Positions 33,173 to 40,600 of a stretch of 64,000 nt of DNA are shown here, in pieces. The DNA is from CAZTDU01 sp964617355. GTDB lineage: Bacteria; Pseudomonadota; Gammaproteobacteria; Burkholderiales; SG8-39. The stretch is from positions 41,095 through 105,094 of the forward strand of contig CAZTXP010000119.1 in assembly GCA_964617355.1 (NCBI GenBank). The letters are read 5' to 3'. The notes beneath the pieces are model-generated. The model did no database searches. It was not told the DNA's origin and saw only the letters and a program-made list of their open reading frames with translations. A program made the position numbers and the translations under genes. Position 1 is the first letter of the stretch, and each line of letters begins with the position of its first letter.

Positions 33173-34297
33173 TCAGAAGAGCCGCATCTGCCGCCCGGCC
33201 TCGGGCGCGCGAAAGCGCGTGCAGTCGAGGCGCTCGTTGCCGCGGCGCTCCTCGTTCAGGCGCAGCCTCTTGCAGGCGATCGCGAAGCGCTTAGCGATCA
33301 GGTCGGCGTAGTTGCCGCCGCCGGTCATGCGGGTGCGGAAATTCGGGTCGTTCTCGCGGCCGCCGCGCACATTGCGCACGATGCTCATCACGTGCTCGGC
33401 GCGCAGCGGGTAGTGCTGGTCCAGCCACTCCTTGAAGAGCGGCTTCACCTCGAAGGGCAGGCGCAGCATGATCCAGCCGGCCATCGTGGCGCCGGCGCCC
33501 GCGGCGGCCTCGAGCACTTCCTCGATGGACTTGTCGGTGAGGCCGGGGATCATCGGTGCCACCATCACGCCGGTCGGTACGCCCGCCGCCGCGAGCGCGC
33601 GGATTGCGTCCAGGCGCCGCTTCGGGCTCGCGGCGCGCGGCTCGAGGCGCCGCGAGAGGTTCGCGTCCAGCGTGTTGATCGACAGGAACACCTTGACGAG
33701 CTTCTTCTCAGCCATCGGCGCGAGCAGGTCGAGGTCGCGCTCGACCAGCGCCGACTTGGTGACCACGGTCATCGGGTGCTCGCAGGCGGCGAGGACTTCC
33801 ACGAGCTCGCGCATGATGCGGTAGCGGCGCTCGATCGGCTGGTAGGCGTCGGTGTTGGTGCCGAAGGCGATCGGATCGACTACGTAGCCGGGCTTGGCGA
33901 GTTCCTCTTTCAACAGCTCGGCGGCGTTCTTCTTGGCGAAGAGCCGGGTCTCGAAGTCCAGGCCTGGGGAGAGCTCGAGGTAGGCGTGCGTCTGGCGCGC
34001 GTAGCAGTAGACGCAGCCATGCTCGCATCCGCGGTAAGGGTTGATCGAGCGGTCGAAGGGGATGTCGGGCGAGTCGTTCTTCGCCAGGATCGAGCGCGCG
34101 CGCTCCTCGGTGACGCGCGTCTCGAGCGGCGGCAGGGGCTCCTCGTCGCGCGGCCAGCCGTCGTCCCACTGCTCTCGCGCCACGGTCTCGAAGCGGCCGG
34201 CGACGTGCGACAGCGCGCCGCGCGAGCGGTTGGGCGTGCGTACTTCGGCCGCGTGGAACGGCACCGACGTGATTTCGATCCTGCGGTCCTTCGGCAT
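33173..34297 (-). CDS. PA0069-family radical SAM protein
   Basis: A 374-residue radical SAM enzyme related to spore photoproduct lyase. The iron-sulfur motif CEHGCVYCYA (CxxxCxYC variant, about residue 98) follows FDRSINPYRG, a segment typical of the PA0069/Rv2578c group. LFAKKNAAELLKEEL and TLDANLSRRLEPRAASPKRR are other group marks. Reaction unknown; members occur widely in aerobic bacteria, and DNA- or tRNA-related roles have been suggested. It starts at 34297, 65 bases from the divergent MFS gene. Confidence 0.87.
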   Translation of the reverse strand: MPKDRRIEITSVPFHAAEVRTPNRSRGALSHVAGRFETVAREQWDDGWPRDEEPLPPLETRVTEERARSILAKNDSPDIPFDRSINPYRGCEHGCVYCYARQTHAYLELSPGLDFETRLFAKKNAAELLKEELAKPGYVVDPIAFGTNTDAYQPIERRYRIMRELVEVLAACEHPMTVVTKSALVERDLDLLAPMAEKKLVKVFLSINTLDANLSRRLEPRAASPKRRLDAIRALAAAGVPTGVMVAPMIPGLTDKSIEEVLEAAAGAGATMAGWIMLRLPFEVKPLFKEWLDQHYPLRAEHVMSIVRNVRGGRENDPNFRTRMTGGGNYADLIAKRFAIACKRLRLNEERRGNERLDCTRFRAPEAGRQMRLF

Positions 34298-34352
34298 GAC
34301 GGTGGCCCGTAGAATGAGGCGGTTACGAATCCCCGCGGGGTTCCAGCCCCTC

Positions 34353-34372
34353 TACTGTATACATGGACAGTA
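34353..34372. promoter_or_regulatory. Dyad TACTGT-N8-ACAGTA across the MFS start codon
   Basis: A perfect 6-bp inverted repeat (34353-34358 and 34367-34372) spans ATG 34363 and contains the 8-base palindrome TGTATACA (34356-34363), similar to GntR-type operators. A second palindrome, CCCCGCGGGG (34331-34340), lies upstream, and TAGAAT (34310-34315) is a probable -10. Binding here would block both transcription and the ribosome. No regulator gene is adjacent. Confidence 0.4.
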
Positions 34373-35541
34373 CCCGCCGCAACGTCGCCCTGCTCGCTGC
34401 CTGCCAGGCGATGCTCTTCTCGATCAACTCGACGCTGATCGCGGTGAACGGCCTCGCCGGCCTCGCGCTCGCGCCGGCGAAGTCGATCGCCACGCTGCCC
34501 GTCACCTTCTGGGTGATCGGCGGCGCGATCGCGACGGTGCCGGCCTCGCACCTGCAGGCGCGCATCGGGCGCCGCGCCGGCTTGTCCGCCGGGTCGGGCT
34601 TCGGCCTGCTGGGCTGCGTGATCTGCGCCACCGCGATCGCGCTGCAGAGCTTCTGGCTGCTGTGCGCAGGCACGCTGGTGTTCGGTGCCTCCAACGCCTT
34701 CGGGCAGTACTACCGCTTCGCCGCCGCCGACGCCGCGCCGATGAACTTCAAGGCCACCGCGATCTCGCTGGTGCTCGCCGGCGGGCTGGTGGGCGGCATC
34801 ATCGGCCCGACGGTCAGCCGCGCGACCATCGACCTGCTCGAGCCGAAGTTCATGGGGGCGTACATCGGCGTCAGCCTCTACCTGCTGGTGACGCTCGTCC
34901 TGCTGCAGGGCCTGCGCGTGCCGGCGCCGACCGCCGCGGAGCGCGAGAAGAAGGGGCGCCCGCTCGCCGAAATCGCGCGCCAGCCGAAGTTCATCGTCGC
35001 GGTGCTCTGCGGCGCGATCGGCTATGGCGTGATGAACTTCCTGATGACCGCCACGCCGATCGCGATGGGCGTCTGCGGCCATCCCTACGGCGACGCCGCG
35101 TTCGTCATCTCGTCGCACGTCATCGGCATGTTCGCGCCGTCCTTCGTCACCGGCGGCCTGATCAAGCGCGTCGGTGTCGTGCCGGTGCTGTTCGCCGGCG
35201 CGCTGCTCAACATCGTCGCGGTCGGCTCGGCGCTCGCGGGGATCAGCGTGACGCACTTCTGGATCTCGCTCGTGGTGCTCGGCGTGGGCTGGAACTTCCT
35301 CTACATCGGCGGCACCACGCTGCTCACCCAGACCTACCGCCCGGAAGAGCGCGCCAAGGCGCAGGGTGCGAACGACCTCGCGATCTTCGTCATGATGACG
35401 CTGTCCTCGTTCACCTCCGGCATGACGGTGACCACCGCCGGCTGGGAGAAGGTCAACCTCTCCGCGCTGCCGCTGATCGGCATCGTGCTGTGCGCCATCG
35501 CCTGGCTCGCGCTGCGCGGGCGCGAACCCAAGGGCGCCTGA
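34363..35541 (+). CDS. MFS transporter
   Basis: A 392-residue major facilitator with about 12 membrane segments and a cytoplasmic loop (residues 190-205, REKKGRPLAEIARQPK) between the halves. HLQARIGRRAG is the loop-2 motif. FLYIGGTTLLTQTYRPEERAKAQ near helix 11 is typical of the YbfB/ProP-like group of bacterial MFS porters. It is the first of six plus-strand genes and ends two bases before the aldolase-family gene, so it probably imports that pathway's amino or hydroxy acid substrate. Confidence 0.87.
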   Translation: MDSTRRNVALLAACQAMLFSINSTLIAVNGLAGLALAPAKSIATLPVTFWVIGGAIATVPASHLQARIGRRAGLSAGSGFGLLGCVICATAIALQSFWLLCAGTLVFGASNAFGQYYRFAAADAAPMNFKATAISLVLAGGLVGGIIGPTVSRATIDLLEPKFMGAYIGVSLYLLVTLVLLQGLRVPAPTAAEREKKGRPLAEIARQPKFIVAVLCGAIGYGVMNFLMTATPIAMGVCGHPYGDAAFVISSHVIGMFAPSFVTGGLIKRVGVVPVLFAGALLNIVAVGSALAGISVTHFWISLVVLGVGWNFLYIGGTTLLTQTYRPEERAKAQGANDLAIFVMMTLSSFTSGMTVTTAGWEKVNLSALPLIGIVLCAIAWLALRGREPKGA

Positions 35542-35543
35542 GC

Positions 35544-36659
35544 GTGGCCGTCGCGCCGCCCGCCCGGATCGGCCAGCGGCAGGACGAGATCGACACGCCC
35601 GCGCTCGTGGTCGACCTCGACGCCTTCGAGGCCAACCTCGCGGCGATGAACAAGGCGGTCGCCGGGCGCGTGCGCATCCGCACGCACGCCAAGACCCACA
35701 AGAGCGTCGACGTGGCGCGCCTGCAGGTGGCCGCCGGCGCGGTCGGCGTCTGCTGCCAGAAGGTGTCCGAGGCCGAGATCCTCGTCGACGGCGGCATCGG
35801 CGACGTCCTGGTCACGAACGAGATCGTCGGCGCGTCGAAGCTCGCGCGCCTCGCGCAGTTGGCCAAGCGCGCGCGCATCGGCGTCTGCGTGGACGACGCG
35901 GCGAACGCTCGCGACCTCTCGGCCGCGGCGCGTGCAGAGGGCGCAACCATCGACGCCTACGTCGAGGTCGACGTCGGCGCGAAGCGCTGCGGCGTGCCGC
36001 CCGGCGAGCCGGCGGTGGCGCTCGCGCGCGTGGTCGCCGGCTCGGAAGGCCTGCGCTTCGCGGGCTTGCAGTGCTACCACGGCTCGGCGCAGCACCTGCG
36101 CACGATGGCCGAGCGCCGCACCGCGATCGAGGCCGCGACCGCGGCAGCGCGCGCGACGCGCGCAGGCATCGAGGCGGCGGGCATCGCGTGTCCGATCGTC
36201 ACGGGCGCGGGCAGCGGCACCTTCGCCTTCGAACTGGCGAGCGGCGCGTGGGACGAGATCCAGCCCGGCTCTTACATCTTCATGGACGCCGACTACGCGA
36301 AGAACGAATGGGCCGCGCCGCTGCCGGCGTTCCGCCACGCGCTCTTCGTGCTGGCGACGGTGATGAGCCGCCCGTCGGCCGATCGCGCGGTGGTGGACGC
36401 CGGGCACAAGTCGGCATCGGTCGACTCCGGGATGCCCACGGTGTGGCAGCGGCCGGGCACGAGCTACGGCCGACCCTCCGACGAGCATGGGGTGCTCCAA
36501 TCGTCCGACGGCGCGCTGCTGCCGAAGCTGGGGGAAAAAGTCCTGCTGGTGCCGGGGCATTGCGATCCCACGGTGAACCTGCATGACTGGTATGTTTGCG
36601 TTCGTGGTGGCGTGGTCGAGGCCCTGTGGCCGGTCTCGGCGCGCGGCGCCGTCTTCTAG
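35544..36659 (+). CDS. D-threonine aldolase / D-3-hydroxyaspartate aldolase family PLP enzyme
   Basis: A 371-residue fold-type III (alanine-racemase-like) PLP enzyme. The N-terminus IDTPALVVDLDAFEANLAAM is followed by the PLP Lys in RTHAKTHKS. Other marks are LQCYHGSAQHLR, VTGAGSGTF (phosphate loop) and the metal pair in VPGHCDPTVNLHD (HxCD), which binds the Mg/Mn required by this family. Members split beta-hydroxy-D-amino acids or beta-hydroxyaspartate into glycine plus aldehyde or glyoxylate. The GTG start at 35544 lies two bases after the MFS stop; no ATG precedes the conserved region. Confidence 0.83.
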   Translation: MAVAPPARIGQRQDEIDTPALVVDLDAFEANLAAMNKAVAGRVRIRTHAKTHKSVDVARLQVAAGAVGVCCQKVSEAEILVDGGIGDVLVTNEIVGASKLARLAQLAKRARIGVCVDDAANARDLSAAARAEGATIDAYVEVDVGAKRCGVPPGEPAVALARVVAGSEGLRFAGLQCYHGSAQHLRTMAERRTAIEAATAAARATRAGIEAAGIACPIVTGAGSGTFAFELASGAWDEIQPGSYIFMDADYAKNEWAAPLPAFRHALFVLATVMSRPSADRAVVDAGHKSASVDSGMPTVWQRPGTSYGRPSDEHGVLQSSDGALLPKLGEKVLLVPGHCDPTVNLHDWYVCVRGGVVEALWPVSARGAVF

Positions 36660-36672
36660 ATCCGGGGGGAAC

Positions 36673-37146
36673 ATGAAGAAGGAACTGCTCAATCCGAACG
36701 CGCTCTTCGTGCCGAAGTTCTTCACGCACACGGTGGCGGTCACCGGTCCGCTGAAGCTGGCGTACGTGTCCGGGCAGGTGAGCTACGACCGCGACGGCAT
36801 CGTCGTCGGCAAGGGCGACTTCCGCGCGCAGTGCGAGCAGGTGTTCAAGGCGCTGACGCACAACCTGAAGGCCGCCGGCGCGGCCTGGAGCGACGTGGTG
36901 AAGCTGAACGGCTACATGGTCGACCCGAACGCGGAGGACGTGGCCGTCTACCGCGAGGTGCGCTCGAAGTACTTCGCGCGCGACGCGATGCCGGCGAGCA
37001 CGCTGGTCGGCGTCACGCGGTTGGTGCACGAGGACCTTCGCCTGGAGGTCGAGGTGGTCGCCGCGATCGCGACGGCGGAGCCGAAGCCTCGCCACCCCGC
37101 CGCGAAGCGCACCCGCACGACCAAGCCCGCCAAGAAGAAGCGTTGA
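36673..37146 (+). CDS. RidA/YjgF-family protein with Lys-rich tail
   Basis: A 157-residue protein: a RidA-type domain (residues 1-130) plus a tail KRTRTTKPAKKKR. LAYVSGQVSYDRDG and VFKALTHNLKAAGAAWSDVVK are family marks. RidA itself hydrolyses reactive enamine/imine products of PLP enzymes. Here the segment that carries the catalytic Arg in RidA (P-A-R) reads PASTLVGV, so the Arg is Ser and classical deaminase activity is doubtful. It follows the aldolase gene by 13 bases, a sensible place for an imine-handling protein. Confidence 0.82.
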   Translation: MKKELLNPNALFVPKFFTHTVAVTGPLKLAYVSGQVSYDRDGIVVGKGDFRAQCEQVFKALTHNLKAAGAAWSDVVKLNGYMVDPNAEDVAVYREVRSKYFARDAMPASTLVGVTRLVHEDLRLEVEVVAAIATAEPKPRHPAAKRTRTTKPAKKKR

Positions 37147-37207
37147 CGCGCGCCTTTTGCGCGTTGGTGCAATGACGCGCGCCGCTCGCGCGTTTCCGCG
37201 ATGACGC
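37144..37207 (+). repeat. Tandem 29-bp imperfect direct repeats, each with a hairpin, ending at the MFS start
   Basis: Units begin with TGACGCG at 37144, 37173 and 37202 (period 29; the third is truncated by coding sequence). Each full unit carries ACGCGC, a seven-base loop, GCGCGT. The RidA stop codon lies in the first unit and the MFS ATG directly precedes the third. An out-of-frame ATG sits at the same place before the second. Confidence 0.6.
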
Positions 37208-38403
37208 GATCCGGGCGCGCCTGGGTGATGGTGCTTTGCGCCTTCACCCTGATGTGCGTCGGCTTCGGCTGCGTCTATACCTTCGCCGCGTTCTTCAAGG
37301 CCATCGAGGCGGAGTTCGGCGCCTCGCGCGGGCACATCGCGCTGGTATTCGCGCTGTGCGCGCTGGTCTACTTCTCGCTCGGCGCGCCGGCCGGCATGCT
37401 CTCCGATCGACTCGGCCCGAGGCGTGTTGCGTGCGTGGGCGTGATCGCGATGGCCGCGGGGCTCGCGGCGGCGAGCCAGGCCCCGTCGCTCGTCTTCCTC
37501 TACGCGGTCTACAGCATCGGCGTGGGTGTCGGTGTGGGGCTCACCTACGTCCCCTCGGTGGGCGCGCTGCAGCCGTGGTTCGGCGCCAACCGCGCGTTCG
37601 CCACGGGTATCGCGGTGTCGGGCATCGGCGCGGGCAATATCCTCTTCCCGCCGCTGGCCGCGTGGCTGATCGATGCGCTCGGCTGGCGCCATGCCTATCT
37701 CGTGCTCGCCGCGATCGCGCTCGCGGCCGCGGGCGCCGCGGCGCTGGTGATCGACAACGACCCCGACGGGCGGCGACGAGCCGGAGGCGGCGCGGCCGCG
37801 GAGCCGCTGCCCGGCATGGCGATCGCCGAGGCGGCGCGCACGCGCGAGTTCCGCGTGCTGTACTTCACGCTGATCTTCGGCGCCGGCTGCACCTTCGTGC
37901 CGATGGTGCACCTCGGGCCCTACGCGATGGACGCCGGCTACGGCGCCACCGAGGCGGTCGCGCTGGTCAGCTTCATCGGCCTGGGCAGCATGGCCGGGCG
38001 CTTCGGCGCCGGCGGCGTGGCGGATCGCGTCGGGGGCATCCCGGCGCTCGCCGGCACCTACGTCGGCCTCGGCCTGATGTTCGTGCTGTGGTGGACGACG
38101 CGCGAGTACTGGGTGCTGGCCGCGTTCGCGCTGGTATTCGGCGCCTGCTATGGCGCGTTCGTCGCGATTTTCCCGGCGATCACCATGGATCTCTTCGGCC
38201 CGCGGCAGGTGTCGGGGATCATGGGCACGCTGTACACCGCGGCCGGCATCGGCACGCTCGCCGGGCCGACGCTCGCCGGCGCGGCGTTCGACGCCACGGG
38301 CAGCTACTCGGTGCCGATCCTCGCCAGCGCGGCGGCCGAGTTCGCAGCCGCGGCCGGGGTCGTTTCGCTGGCGCGGCGCATGCGCCGCGCCCGCCGTGCC
38401 TAG
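37201..38403 (+). CDS. MFS transporter, monocarboxylate/oxalate-formate-antiporter-like
   Basis: A 400-residue major facilitator with about 12 segments. GMLSDRLGPRRVACVG is the loop-2 motif; YSIGVGVGVGLTYVPSVGALQPWFGANRAFATGIAVSG follows the pattern of the OFA/monocarboxylate porter group (helix 4-5 region). The central loop IDNDPDGRRRAGGG is basic. It is the second MFS gene within six kilobases on this strand, suggesting separate carriers for substrate and product. Its ATG sits on a tandem repeat whose hairpins could limit translation. Confidence 0.87.
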   Translation: MTRSGRAWVMVLCAFTLMCVGFGCVYTFAAFFKAIEAEFGASRGHIALVFALCALVYFSLGAPAGMLSDRLGPRRVACVGVIAMAAGLAAASQAPSLVFLYAVYSIGVGVGVGLTYVPSVGALQPWFGANRAFATGIAVSGIGAGNILFPPLAAWLIDALGWRHAYLVLAAIALAAAGAAALVIDNDPDGRRRAGGGAAAEPLPGMAIAEAARTREFRVLYFTLIFGAGCTFVPMVHLGPYAMDAGYGATEAVALVSFIGLGSMAGRFGAGGVADRVGGIPALAGTYVGLGLMFVLWWTTREYWVLAAFALVFGACYGAFVAIFPAITMDLFGPRQVSGIMGTLYTAAGIGTLAGPTLAGAAFDATGSYSVPILASAAAEFAAAAGVVSLARRMRRARRA

Positions 38404-38412
38404 AATCGATTC
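38403..38412. promoter_or_regulatory. Palindrome GAATCGATTC overlapping a -10-like TAGAAT
   Basis: The 10-base palindrome overlaps TAGAATCG (38401-38408), 31 bases before the dioxygenase-like ATG. The TAG is also the MFS stop codon. GAATCGA recurs at 38431-38437, right before the start codon. Confidence 0.35.
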
Positions 38413-38438
38413 GGCATGACCCACGACACGGAATCGAC

Positions 38439-39554
38439 ATGGCCACCGACAAGCCCTGGCGCGTAAGGCTCTCCGGACCGGACGTCTGGTCCGGCACCGA
38501 GATGGCGGCGCGCACCGACTGGGTCCACCGCGTCGACGAGGCCGAGAAGCGGGAGGTGTACGACGCGGTGGCGGCGTTCCGCGCCTCCGGCGTCGAGTGG
38601 CTCGACATGACGCGCGCGCAGTTCCCGATCCCGCGCCTCGCCCGGAAGCTCGCCACGATGTGCGAGCAGCTCGAGAACGGCGGCGGCATGGTCGCGCTGC
38701 GCGGGCTGGAGCCCTCGGTGCTCGGGCAGGAAGGCACGCGCATCGCGTTCTGGGGTGTCGGCCTGCACATGGGCACCGCGGTGTCGCAGAGCCAGTTCGG
38801 CGAACTGCTCGGCGAGGTCCGCGACTACGGCGAGGTGATGGGCAAGGCGACCTCGCGCGGCTATCGCGCGGCCGGCGCGCTGCGCTTCCACACCGATCGC
38901 TGCGACGTCGTGGCGCTGGCCTGCGTGCGGCAGGGGCAGGCGGGCGGCAACAACGTCGTGGTCAGCACGCCGCATATCCACAACTGGCTGCTCGAGCACG
39001 ATCCCGAGGCGCTGGATCTGCTGCACGCGCCGTGGCACCACAGCCGGCAGGGCGAGGGGCAGAAGACCGAGCGGCCGTGGTATCGCAACCCGATCTTCGC
39101 GATCCACAAGGGGCGCTTCACCAGCCAGTACTCGCGCGCCTACGTCGAGACGGCGGACCAGCTGCCCGGCGTGCCGCGCGTCACCGAGGCGCAGTGGAAG
39201 GCGCTCGACAAGCTGGCGGAGCTGGCGCAAAGCGAGGGGCTGCTCGTGCGCCTCGAGCCGGGCGAGATGCAGTTCCTCAACAACCACGTCACCTACCACT
39301 CGCGCGACAAGGTGATCGACTGGGACGACCCGGCGAGGAAGCGCATGCTCTACCGCATGTGGCTGTCGATGCCGCAGAGCCGCGAGCTGCCGGCCGACTT
39401 CGACGAACTCTGGGGCCCGACGGGCGCGGGCGTGGTGCGCGGCGGCGTGGTCGCCGCGGCCGGCTATCGCACGGTCGCCGAGCTGCAGTCGCTGCGCGCC
39501 GCGGGCAAGGCGCCGGCGCGCGCCGGCTGGCCGCTCGAGGCGCTGCCGGCCTGA
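38439..39554 (+). CDS. TauD/TfdA-family Fe(II)/2-oxoglutarate dioxygenase-like protein
   Basis: A 371-residue protein of the clavaminate-synthase/TauD fold. Iron ligands are likely His-x-Asp in LRFHTDRCDVV and the distal His in LNNHVTYHSRD; the 2-oxoglutarate Arg is likely in RKRMLYRMWL. SRGYRAAGALRFHTD is typical of the TauD/TfdA-like plant-hydroxylase-like subgroup. It would hydroxylate a carboxylate or amine side chain at the cost of oxygen and 2-oxoglutarate. ATG 38439 is chosen as the first start after the palindromic promoter region. It is followed by the OCD gene 26 bases later. Confidence 0.82.
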   Translation: MATDKPWRVRLSGPDVWSGTEMAARTDWVHRVDEAEKREVYDAVAAFRASGVEWLDMTRAQFPIPRLARKLATMCEQLENGGGMVALRGLEPSVLGQEGTRIAFWGVGLHMGTAVSQSQFGELLGEVRDYGEVMGKATSRGYRAAGALRFHTDRCDVVALACVRQGQAGGNNVVVSTPHIHNWLLEHDPEALDLLHAPWHHSRQGEGQKTERPWYRNPIFAIHKGRFTSQYSRAYVETADQLPGVPRVTEAQWKALDKLAELAQSEGLLVRLEPGEMQFLNNHVTYHSRDKVIDWDDPARKRMLYRMWLSMPQSRELPADFDELWGPTGAGVVRGGVVAAAGYRTVAELQSLRAAGKAPARAGWPLEALPA

Positions 39555-39580
39555 TGCCGATCGCCTAGGATCCGCGCGCC

Positions 39581-40591
39581 ATGGCCAAGGTTGCATTCCG
39601 TTATCTCGATCGCGCCCAGGTGACTGCGCTGATGCCGCCGCATGCGGAGCTCGTGCGAGTGGTGGAGGCCGGCCTCGCCGCGCATGGGCGACGCGACGTG
39701 GTGCTGCCGCCGAAGGCGCACATCGAACTCGACGAACGCTACAACGGCCACTTCAACGTGCTGGTCGGCTGGGCCGGCCACGTCGACCGCGCGGGCGTGA
39801 AGGTCACCGGCGACTACGTCGACAACTGGAAGCACGGACTGCCCTCCGAGGTCGCGCTGCTCACGTTGTACGAGCCGCGCACCGGCGTGCCCGTGGCGTT
39901 CCTCGACGCGACGCACATCACCGCGTGGCGCACGGGCGCCGTCACCGCGGCGGGGGCGCGCCACCTGGCGCCGCCGAACCCGAAGGTATTGGGCCACATC
40001 GGCGCGCGCGGCAGCGCGTTTCCCAACCTCGCGCTGCTCGCCAGCCAGTTCTCGTTCGACGAGGTGCGCATCCACAGCAAGCGCGCCGAGAGCCGGGAGC
40101 GCCTCGCCGAGCGCGCGCGCAAGGAACTCGGCCTGAACGCCAGGGCGGTGGACAGCGTGGAAACCTGCGTGCGCGGCGCCGACATCGTCGTCGAGGCGAC
40201 GCGCCTCGAGCAGCCGGAGCTGCTGGTGCGCGACGAGTGGCTGAAGCCGAACGTGCTGCTGGTCTGCTACGGCTGGAAGATGGTGGTCGACCCGCGCACC
40301 GTGCTCGGCGCGCACAAGGTGGTGGTCGACGACTGGACGCAGTGCACCAAGGGCGGCCAGCTGCACCCGATGATCGAGCGAGGCGAACTCACGCGCGAGA
40401 AGGTGCACGCCGAGATCGGCGAGATCGCCGCGGGCCTGAAGGCGGGCCGTACTTCGCCCTCGGAGCGCATCGTGTTCTGGCACCGCGGTTTCGCGATCAG
40501 CGACATCGTCGTCGGCCACGCGGTGCTCGCGCGCGCCGAGGCCGAGGGCGTCGGCACGATGCTGACGCTGTTCGACCAGCAGGACGAGTAG
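39581..40591 (+). CDS. Ornithine cyclodeaminase / mu-crystallin / iminosuccinate-reductase family protein
   Basis: A 336-residue OCD-family NAD(P)-binding enzyme. LPPKAHIELDERYNGHFNVLVGW, GVKVTGDYVDNWKHGLPSE (substrate Lys and metal-free site), HITAWRTGAVTAAGARHLA and the Rossmann segment VLGHIGARGSAFPNLALLA fit the family. The usual GxGxxG reads GARGSA, a common variant. Members cyclise ornithine, reduce ketimines, or reduce iminosuccinate to aspartate (BhcD). A role in reducing an imine made by the clustered PLP/RidA proteins is attractive but unproven. Confidence 0.83.
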   Translation: MAKVAFRYLDRAQVTALMPPHAELVRVVEAGLAAHGRRDVVLPPKAHIELDERYNGHFNVLVGWAGHVDRAGVKVTGDYVDNWKHGLPSEVALLTLYEPRTGVPVAFLDATHITAWRTGAVTAAGARHLAPPNPKVLGHIGARGSAFPNLALLASQFSFDEVRIHSKRAESRERLAERARKELGLNARAVDSVETCVRGADIVVEATRLEQPELLVRDEWLKPNVLLVCYGWKMVVDPRTVLGAHKVVVDDWTQCTKGGQLHPMIERGELTREKVHAEIGEIAAGLKAGRTSPSERIVFWHRGFAISDIVVGHAVLARAEAEGVGTMLTLFDQQDE

Positions 40592-40600
40592 CGGCGCTGC

